Assembly (NCBI GenBank): GCA_030522415.1
Contig: CM060107.1
Location: 20,158,553-20,222,552, forward strand
Direction: 5' to 3'
Origin: Channallabes apus
Taxonomy: Eukaryota > Chordata > Actinopteri > Siluriformes > Clariidae
DNA: 64,000 nt
Of this stretch, positions 46,311-64,000 are shown piece after piece. The translations under genes were made by a program, and so were the position numbers. Each line of letters opens with the position of its first letter. Within the stretch, counting starts at the first letter, position 1. The notes under the pieces are model-generated. The model did no database searches. It was given only the letters and a program-made list of their open reading frames with translations, and was not told the origin of the DNA.

Positions 46311-46539
46311 AGAGACCCTTTTTCATTTATATTCACTTATTTATTTTATTTGATTTAGATTATTTGTTCATTTCTTTATATATAATTTTATTATTTCTGT
46401 TTCTATACGTTTTGTGTGTAATTAATGTGTGCCTTGTTTTTTGATCAACGTTTACACAACTTTATGATGCTATTGTAAATGTATATCTTGTTCTATGTTT
46501 TTGTTCAAAAAAAAAAAAAAAAAAACGTTTCAGTAGGTG

Positions 46540-46674
46540 TACTGTTTCGTGTTAACACTAGGTGGCTGTCAATGACGTGTACAGGCGGATGAGCAAAAGT
46601 ACACGAACAACAGTAGTGCTTCCGGTGTCGTTTGCACGTCGTGTCTTGCAGTTATTTTCCCCCCAGAATAAACA
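46540..46674 (+). promoter_or_regulatory. smu1: smu1 core promoter and 5' UTR region
   Basis: This is the whole sequence left between the L1 target duplication and the smu1 ATG. It has no TATA box. It contains a CRE-like TGACGTG (46573-46579) and an ETS-type CTTCCGGT (46619-46626), both common in TATA-less housekeeping promoters. The pyrimidine-rich TTATTTTCCCCCC precedes the start codon. The transcription start is not determined. Confidence 0.55.
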
Positions 46675-56414
<9,740 letters not shown>

Positions 56415-56654
56415 ACACCCGATCGGACCAATATTTTACAGGAACAGGACGTCTAACTTTTTTTTGTACATATTCTATTTTGTGTGTTTCCCTAGTGCAA
56501 GTTTTCATATGCATGTCCTGTTGAGCAGAACAGAGAACGTGGACATTTCCTTTCAGAAGTTCCAACCTTTTTCAGTCCTTTTTGATTATTTTTGTTTTGT
56601 AATGGTAGAAATCGCCATATTCTTATTGTATTTTGCATAATTTACAACTTTTCA

Positions 56655-56660
56655 ATTAAA
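56655..56660 (+). terminator. smu1: smu1 polyadenylation signal
   Basis: An ATTAAA lies 240 bases after the stop codon, followed by T-rich sequence. Confidence 0.6.
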
Positions 56661-57000
56661 CATAATTTGATCACAATTTGCTTCTTTTTTTTTTTAAGTC
56701 TCATCAGGTGTATTGTTTAAAAAAAAAAAAAAAAAAAAACTACTGGGAAGCGGGCAGTGGGTTAGAGAATAAGCATGTCCTAAAGGTCACAGAATTGTCA
56801 TGCAGCTTGAGGCTGTTTTAAACAAAAATTCTCTAGAAATTTAGTAGACTATAGGATGAAAACTTGGTGGATTTGAAGATACTGTACAGAAGAAAAAAGA
56901 TGTAATATAAAAATTGTTACATTTATATGTATTTCAAAATATTGTACTTGGACAATGAGATTAACCTCAAAATCCACTTTGCCTTCATGATGTGAAATTC

Positions 57001-57006
57001 TTTAAT
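57001..57006 (-). terminator. elp1: elp1 polyadenylation signal
   Basis: On the minus strand ATTAAA lies about 50 bases after the elp1 stop codon. The smu1 and elp1 3' ends therefore need not overlap. Confidence 0.5.
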
Positions 57007-57057
57007 GATACACTGTAAAACATTTGCTCACTTTTTTTTTTTTTTTTTAAACAAGGA

Positions 57058-60000
57058 CTATTCTAGGATTGACAGTTTCCATTTGACAGACTGGCGCATC
57101 TTGGGTGGTGTGAGGATCTCTGCATCTGCAAGAGAAAAACATACAGCTCTTTAATTCACAGCTCAGATAACTGACTGATAGGTGTGGGGTTTTGTGATTT
57201 GTTTTTTGCAAGGACTCACCCTGCTGGGAAACGGTGGCAGGTCTGGGCTGCTGAAGCGAAGCCATGATGCTGTTTGCTGTTGCATTGGGGCCTGTGATCT
57301 AAAACAGAGAGGCAGTAGCCTTTAAATTCACAAGTTACAAACAGAAAATCAATAATTAATAAGCAAGACAGGAATGCCATGCCACATGTCATTAGACTAC
57401 ATCCTTATTCCCATGCTTAGTCAGAACAGCTTAATTGTTTTCAAACAGTAGGAGGATGTCAGCTGTCCACTACAAAATGTATACACACTTCAGGAAAAGA
57501 AAAAAAATGTATGATGTACTAATTATATTAATATAAATAAATACTAAATTTGTTGCTAGTTTTAATTTGCTGGAGATGTGTATAAATTTCTTTTGCCTGA
57601 CTCTCTCTTTTATTCATATATATATATATAAATGTTTTGGTACCATTCTTTATTCATGGCTGTGTTTTTGGGCAAAATTATGAGTGAGCCCACTCCCTTG
57701 GATGAGAAGCAACCCCACACATGAATGGTCTCAGGATGCTTTACTGTTGGCATGACACAGGACTGATGGTAGCGTTGACTTTCTTCTCCGGACAAGCCTT
57801 TTTCCAGATGCCCCAAACAATCGGAAAGCGGCTTCATCGGAGAATATGACTTTGCCCCAGTCCTCAGCAGTCCATTCACCATACTTTCTGCAGAAGATCA
57901 ATCTGTCCCTGATGTTTTTTTTTGGAGAGAAGTGACTTCTTGCTGCCCTTCTTGACACCAGGCCATCTTCCAAAAGTCTTCGCCTCACTGTGCGTGCAGA
58001 TGCGCTCTCACCTGCCTGCTGCCAAGCTCTGCACTGGTGGCACTCTGATCCCGCAGCTGAATCCTCTTTAGGAGACGATCCTGGCGCTTGCTGGACTTTC
58101 TTGGACGCCCTGAAGCCTTCTTAACAAGAACTGAACCTCTTTCCTAAAAGTTCTTGATGATCCTATAAATTGTTGATTTAGGTGCAATCTTAGTAGCCAC
58201 AATATCCTTGCCTGTGAAGCCATTTTTATGCAACGCAATGATGACTGCACACGTTTCTTTGCAGGTCAGCATGGTTAACAATGGAAGAATAATGATTTCA
58301 AGCATCACTCTCCTTTTAACATGTCAAGTCTGCCGTTCTAACCCAATCAGCCTGACATAATGATCTCCAGCCTTGTGCTCGTCAACATTCTCACCTGAGT
58401 TAACAAGACGATTACTGAAATGATCTCAGCAGGTCCTTTAATGACAGCAATGAAATGCAGTGGAAAGGTTTTTTTGGGATTAAGTTAATTTCTTGGCAAA
58501 GAAGGCCTATGCAACTCATCTGATCACTCTTCATAACATTCTGGAGTATATGCAAATTACTATTATAAAAACTTAAGCAGCAACTTTTCCAATTTCCAAT
58601 ATTTATGTAATTCTCAAAACTTTTGGCCACGACTGTACAGTACATGGGAACGCCTGCAGTGTGCTGGAGTTGGTTTTATGCCTTCATTCATGAGACATTT
58701 CATTACAAGTCCCAGTTTAATATGTACTACAAATGCAAAGTCCAAAAACAAAATGCTCTTTGGCTTCAATAAATAACCATCCTAATATCTTAACTGATTC
58801 CCACATACTGCATACTTATATAAACTAAAGCCAAATGCCTTTAGGTCTGCGTTGCTACAGATAGAGAATGTTACGGGGTGGACATTTTGACACGAGGATT
58901 TCCAGCACATCAGTCTGAATAAGCTTACAGTATTTCAAATACCGTAGCCACTTCAAATACCAAACATAAGTTAAGTGTGTGTTTCTTACTGGCGTCTGGC
59001 TCTGTTGAATTCCGTCATGCCAGATCTGAGGGATGCCGGTGTCTATGAGCTGAAGCAGCTCACTGTAGTCTTTCTGCAGGCTGCTGGCCAGCTTGTCAAA
59101 CTGAAACAGTACCAGTGCCTTCAGGAGGCTGTGGATCTCCTCTGTGAAGGGAAGAAATAAAACTACGCTGCAGCCACGGATATTTGTCTAATTTTACAGA
59201 ACATGGCTTTACCCCAAAGCAAATAAATATATATAAAAATGACGACGATAAATAAATAAAATATTCCGGAGATGTGCGATCTCCCAAACTCCTGTGAAAA
59301 CCTGTCTTAAATAAACATTTATCTGATGCAAGTCTAGAGCCTCTCGCTGCCACTGCCAAGCTCCTCATCTCTGCTGCTGGTGGCAGAAATGAAAGCTCAC
59401 TAGTGCTTCAAACAAGAGTGTTCCAGCAGAGGAGGTCAAGTCAAGCAAAAATACATTTCCCTGACATCCATAACTCATGAGCAGGGACAGACCCTGCAGC
59501 ACTTTTCACTTGGTTGAGCAGAACTAAAAGTGATTTCTAATTTTACCCCTCATCTTGTCAACGATACGGATGATCTGGATAATGGCATGGAGAAGGGCGA
59601 TGTCCTCAAAGGGGCTTCCTTCCTTCAGGCTGTGCTTCTTTCCTTCAGCTTTCCTGCGGTTCTTAGATGATCTCCTGAATCAAAGAGATGCAATCAGCCT
59701 CGGGCTTTTGGCGTGCACCAGTTACGCAGGAAACAGCCATTTTCTACTGAGTGTGTTGTTCATGCTTGCTCCTCACAAACTCCCAAGAGTAATATCTCGA
59801 ATCTTTTTCCTCAGAAAAATATTTGTGAAAATCAACTTAATTTTGCTAGTAATGTCACAGCTCTGTTGTAATGTTGTGTCTGATATAGTATGTAAGCTGT
59901 TAACAATATAGTGCTGCAGATGATTATTTTCTGACAAGTCTTTTCAGTTGTTATTTAATGTATACCCTCATTAAAATGTGAAACGTCTTCTCATTATCAA

Positions 60001-62706
60001 CCTTCCAGTTTTAAACAGTCATTCTGTCACCAGCCTCTTATTTATTTATTTTTTTACTGTGAGAATATTTATCTATGGTTAGAATTGAGTACATGAGCGC
60101 TGTACCGGAAGTAACGCAAAAGTTGGCATAACTCATTTATTAAAAGCGATTTTGCTCCATCGCTGAACCCAACTCTTGAATCCTCTTTGTAAATTCTTTG
60201 TCACGGTCGATGGCCTCCCACTGCATGCTTATTTCTTCGATACTGGTTTCCCGTTCTAAACTTCAACCATCTGCGGACACTGCTCCTGACAATGATGTCA
60301 TTTCTGTAAACATTCCGGTAAAGTTATGCCCACGTTTGTACTACTTTCGGTACAGCCCTCGTATATTACACTAGAGACAATTCTTGCACCTATAACTATT
60401 GCCTGCATTTTTTTTTTTTTTACTTGGTCAGTTTTCCCAGGCATTCCCCAGAAATGCACTGTCATGAGCATGACATGATGCATTGCTTTCTTAGTCTCCA
60501 AAAATGTGATTCCAGAATTTTGATGCATAATCATGTTACATGAATATCAAGCTTACACAGAAAAAAGTAAAAAGCCCTAAAGGTTTTAATCAACTGTGTG
60601 CACCTACACTTAGGCTTGTAGTTTTGTAATAATGCTCCCACATTCACACAGTGGACATTTTGACCAGTCACCTGATGGTGGTTTGGTATAAATAGGGCTC
60701 ACATTGTCTTAACACAAGAAATAAGAATAGTGCAGAAACAACAACAAAAAAAAAGGTTTCAACAATCAAACATGAACAAGGGAGAGATCATCTTTATGAG
60801 AATACTGCAAGCAAACAGACAGGCCACATCACACCACAACAATCCTTTCTCTCCTTATGACATGCTGAACCGAGTATAACTTTTGAACTAAGTTAATTAC
60901 TGCTAAATACTCACGAGGAGATGCGCGAGTTGCTGTGGGAGTATTTTGATCCGAGACGGCTGCCGGTCAGGACACTGCTGGCCTCTGAGTAGAGCTCAGC
61001 GTCTGCGCAGTCAGGGCCGTCCTCGTCTGCAGCGTAGACAAACATGAAGCGGAAATCAGTCCTGTATGTTCCATCTAAAAAGCTAGAAAATTTCACAGCT
61101 GCAAAGTTTAGTGACTCCTACCTCCAAACTCCAGTCTTGCCTTCTCTTTCTGCTCTCGCACAACAACCAGTCTGTTCTTATGGCGTGTGAACAGAGTCCT
61201 CTGAGAGTCCACAAAGGCCATCTGAGTGCTGTGAGCTGAGCAAAATCAGATAAATATCAAGCTTGAGGTGAGAATTAACAAGCAGGGGGGAAAAAAAAGC
61301 TTGTTAGGACACGTTGTGTGGAAAACATATACTACCATCCAAAAGTGCAGGCGTCAAATTGGTTTCAATGATGTCTGGTCTGTTGTAAAGGTAAATCTGG
61401 AACAAAGAAATAAGCGATAGATGAATATTAAATATAAGTTTGACAACATGTAGAAGACACCTTTGTAATTAATGTAAAATTAAAGCCACAAATGACTCAC
61501 TAATCTGAGAGCTTCCTCCCATACAGAGCCGTCAATCAGAGCAGAAATAGCCTCCTCACAGTCCTGAAATATACCATAGTATATACCATAATACACCACA
61601 GTCCACTTTCATACAACATCCACAAGATACTACCACCGTCATATATAGCATGCCTATTTGATTTGTATAATACATGGAAATACATTGAATACATTGAAAA
61701 TGATAACAGGAACTAATGTTTCACGATATTAAACGTATCTGTGCTTTGCACTGCTTAATCTCTGTTTCTGTCTCGACAGACTATTTCCCAGCAATGAGAA
61801 AACATTAGAAAACCTTTACCATGCGTAAATAAAAATTTTTTTTATTTAAATTAAATTAATTAAATGGTTTAATTAACTCTCCAACCATTTTTTGTGGTCA
61901 TGGTGGAGTGTTTTAAGGCAACTCGTCAAACAGCTTCTAAAACTCTTCAGAGAAAGCATTATTGATGCAGGATGAGCTTTGATTAGACAGATGTCAGTCT
62001 TAGGAGTTCAATGATTATGGTTTCAACCCCACGCTATTTATTGCTCTTAAGGAGGATTGAGTAACATCTATTTTGTTAACATTTAGCATTTGAAACATGC
62101 AAAAATTAATAGATAGCAGTTAAGAAGAAAACTGCTGGTATATTCCCCTGAGGTTGGCTTTTATCATCTTAAATAATGGCTCTGTCGCTACACCACTGCA
62201 AAGACACAAAGCAGTAAGAGGAAATTTAAAGGGCTTAATTGATTATTCGCACCTTAGCATAGTGCTCCAGCAGAAGAGCAGCCTCTGTATGTCTCCTCAT
62301 TTCCAGAAGTTTCTCTGAAACATGGAAAAAACATTAAACAATCACAGCACAGTAGGAAATTCCTCTTGTGGGCTGAGCATAAAGAAAATGTATACATTTA
62401 TTTATTTGTGTTATCCCTTCAGCAATTAGAAATGCATCCTAAACCACCAGCACGGGTATTTCGCAAGTACCTCGACCGATTGAACAGACAAACACACAAC
62501 ACACCTGCTAGATCTCGTGCAAGCTGTGTGAGCTGTGTGGGCGGCACAGGGATGTGTGTTGCCACGGCGAGGGCGTGTCTCCAGCTGGTGCAGCTGATAA
62601 AGGCCAGTAAAGCACGGGGCATCTCTCCACATCGCCATAGCAACAACCCTGCCTGCTCAGCCTGCTGATCCTCCAACAGGTGTTCGGCGTAGGCCACACT
62701 CAGCGC
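57058..62706 (-). CDS. elp1: ELP1 (IKBKAP), Elongator scaffold, C-terminal 346 residues (partial)
   Basis: Ten exons on the minus strand, in order: 62706-62505, 62314-62253, 61563-61501, 61396-61336, 61235-61122, 61026-60915, 59674-59547, 59141-58990, 57298-57220 and 57125-57058. All have AG/GT borders and phases that join, giving 1041 bases with a final TAG. Family landmarks are AGLLLWRCGEMPRALLAF, WEEALRLIYLYNRPDIIETN, MAFVDSQRTLFTRHKNRLVVVRE, GSKYSHSNSRISS, the basic RSSKNRRKAEGKKHS, and the end KWKLSILE. ELP1 dimerises and scaffolds the Elongator complex, which modifies wobble uridines of tRNAs. The window holds the helical-repeat C terminus, including the basic stretch implicated in tRNA binding. 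About three quarters of the protein (1332 residues in human) lies beyond base 64000. Confidence 0.96.
57615..58635 (-). mobile_element. truncated Tc1 transposon in an elp1 intron
   Basis: One terminus is present: TA|CAGTCGTGGCCAAAAGT on the minus strand from 58635. The transposase follows in pieces: DNA-binding region (58250-58068), middle with FSPKKN and FSDEAAFRLFG, the first catalytic aspartate (57988-57731), and VWGCFSSKGVGSL (57882-57610). The copy stops at a TA microsatellite near 57615, before the second aspartate and the glutamate. It lies in the intron between 57298 and 58990. Confidence 0.88.
60099..60356. mobile_element. 258-bp MITE-like inverted-repeat element in an elp1 intron
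   Basis: Bases 60099-60133 (GCTGTACCGGAAGTAACGCA, continuing to GGCATAACT) and the reverse complement of 60322-60356 (GCTGTACCGAAAGTAGTACA, continuing to GGGCATAACT) match over about 35 bases. The interior has no coding frame. I do not recognise the family, and no target duplication is clear. Confidence 0.55.
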
Positions 62707-63679
62707 CTGATGACATCCCAGAGACATCAGAGTTATTTGTGAACCCAGCACCCTTTGGGAGCCGTTCAAATGCGCGAGAGTGAGTATTCAAACACGTATC
62801 ATATTTACAAATACTTCCTATGTCAAGACATATGTGCATGTAATCCTTATATAGTGTCCGAAGTGGCTCCCATTCACCCTCACCCCAACACTCCAGGACT
62901 CACACATCTTACTTCGTACTGTTTTTAACTCTACAAACCAGCACTTACAATAATCAACAGGAAGAATTATGAATTTAGGCTTATTCATTTATCAGATGTA
63001 CAGTACCTTCCAGTACAGTCAAATTTTTTCCCCGCATATCCCAGATAGGTATATTTGGTCAGACAACCAGGTCAGAAGGACACAGCACCGTGGAGCAAGG
63101 GTTAAGGTTCAAGAGCGAAGCAGTTTCCATCTGGGATTAATAAAGTTCTTTGAATCTTGAATAGTTGCAGTTTGGCGGTGCTGAGGCTTGAACTCTCAAC
63201 CTTCTGATGAGTAACTCAGAGCCTTAATCGCCTGACTGGGTTATTATAGGTGCTGGTAGACGCATTCGTCTACAAGTTACACGTTAAACTTTTTCTGTTT
63301 GTGTAAAATATGCTGTATGTGTAAATGCTACTATGATTTCTGAGTCCCTCGCATAAGTCTTCACTCCATAATCATTTCCACACGTATCTACTTTTAAAAC
63401 TGGAACTAAAACATTTCAGTTATTTACTTGGGCTTTGATTTACACACTATGTCTAACATCTGAAAGTGCAAATTATTTTTCAGACACTTGTTGATTGTTT
63501 TCACCCCGGAGTAAACAAACCCCTTGTGTCTTCTGGGACATGCCTCTATCAGAATAATTCAGGGTGGATAATTAAGCAGGGCACTGCATGTTTTTGTCCT
63601 GTGTCACCAATCTGAACAATCGTTAAAATATTAAGAATCCTCTGAGAGTCATCTGATCTAATAATGATCTGAATAAAAC
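62707..63679. other. elp1 intron, including a repeat tail
   Basis: I found no further elp1 exon here, so the next upstream exon probably lies outside the window. Bases about 63040-63165 resemble the 3' part of a repeat. They contain 30 bases (63133-63162) that are the exact reverse complement of 20537-20566. Confidence 0.5.
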
Positions 63680-63802
63680 ATGGCGGCTTAGTGCGTGGTT
63701 AGTGGTTGATTCCTGCCTCGGGTACGTGTGTATGGAGTTTGCATGTTCTCCCCATGCTCGGTGGGTTTCCTCAGAGTTCTCCGATTTTCTCCGAAAGACA
63801 TA
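63680..63802 (+). mobile_element. SINE fragment cut by a Tc1 end
   Basis: The text GGAGTTTGCATGTTCTCCCC and TCGGTGGGTTTCCTC is the usual body of teleost tRNA-headed SINEs. It stops at AAAGACATA, where the Tc1 terminus begins. Confidence 0.7.
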
Positions 63803-64000
63803 CACTACCGTTCAAAAGTTTGGTGTCACTTTCTAACTCCATGATGGTTCCTAATTTGTATTTCTTTCTACATTGTAAAGTAATGCAGAAGGTGTCCAAA
63901 AAATGCATTAATCTCCTTTGAACAGTTGATATTGAGATGTGTCTGCTACTTCTGCTCTGTAAAGACTTCATAACGCCTCTAATCTGAGCTGCTGTTAATT
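63803..64000 (+). mobile_element. Tc1-like terminus, runs off the window
   Basis: After a TA at 63801-63802 comes CACTACCGTTCAAAAGTTTG, a widespread fish Tc1 inverted terminus. The following TTGAGATGTGTCTGCTACTT also fits this family. Only the first 198 bases are in view. Confidence 0.75.

Larger units (their letters stand above)
41324..46524 (+). mobile_element. full-length L1 (Tx1-like) LINE
   Basis: A perfect 15-bp target duplication, ACGTTTCAGTAGGTG, flanks the element at 41309-41323 and 46525-46539. It has a 5' UTR of about 200 bp that begins GGGGAGGCGGCAAGATGGCG. ORF1 (41526-42344) follows, then a 228-bp spacer with ATT runs, ORF2 (42573-46310) and a poly-A tail of about 19 bases. Both ORFs are intact except for one stop in ORF2. 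The perfect duplication and open frames point to a recent insertion. Confidence 0.95.

Noticed and set aside
62366..62668. A 100-residue plus-strand frame
   Set aside because: It is antisense to an elp1 exon with correct splice borders and family residues.
62707..64000. A further upstream elp1 exon
   Set aside because: No frame with family residues and splice borders was found. The stretch is intron and repeats.

Overview
The window is chromosomal DNA from a ray-finned fish. It holds two split vertebrate housekeeping genes set in a dense mix of transposons typical of teleosts: Tc1 elements with long inverted repeats, Tol2-like hAT elements, Ty3/Gypsy, L2, RTE, Nimb-like and L1 LINEs, and SINEs. 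The mix resembles otophysan fish such as catfishes, but I cannot name the species. Spliceosomal introns, polyA signals and the lack of operons exclude a prokaryote.

Layout. 1-7.6 kb: a SINE relic, a scrap of L2 LINE, then a minus-strand Tf1/sushi-type Gypsy element (2443 to about 7613). It keeps an intact gag, a putative -1 frameshift signal and a self-priming primer-binding site, but its pol is broken. 7.7-9.4 kb: a CpG-rich start site and a possible two-exon non-coding RNA, with a 23-bp minisatellite in its intron. 9.4-15.2 kb: simple repeats, a tandem duplication, a tRNA-Ile(UAU) pseudogene and a solo LTR (12912-15170) swollen by a 1.2-kb minisatellite. 15.2-28.8 kb: an old L2 on the minus strand, then a plus-strand L2 split by a Tc1 element (17901-19517) and by a second Gypsy element (21513-27569). 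30.5-35.7 kb: two inverted Tol2-like hAT elements and another Tc1. 36.8-41.3 kb: an RTE LINE and a Nimb-like LINE carrying a SINE and a Tc1 end. 41324-46524: a full-length, nearly intact L1 with a perfect 15-bp target duplication.

Host genes. smu1 (46675-56414, +) is complete in 12 exons that sum to exactly 513 codons plus a stop. It encodes the LisH/CTLH/WD40 partner of RED in the spliceosome. elp1 (57058-62706, -) is partial: its last ten exons encode 346 residues of the Elongator scaffold, and the rest lies beyond the right edge. The two genes converge, with stop codons about 640 bp apart. The L1 ends only 150 bp before the smu1 start codon on the same strand, so smu1 keeps just 135 bp of its own sequence between the L1 target duplication and its ATG.

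I found no undescribed multi-gene system. The observations most worth following are the paired self-priming and frameshift signals of the sushi element, the L1 next to the smu1 promoter, the inverted hAT pair, the minisatellite inside an LTR, and an unassigned 258-bp inverted-repeat element in an elp1 intron.
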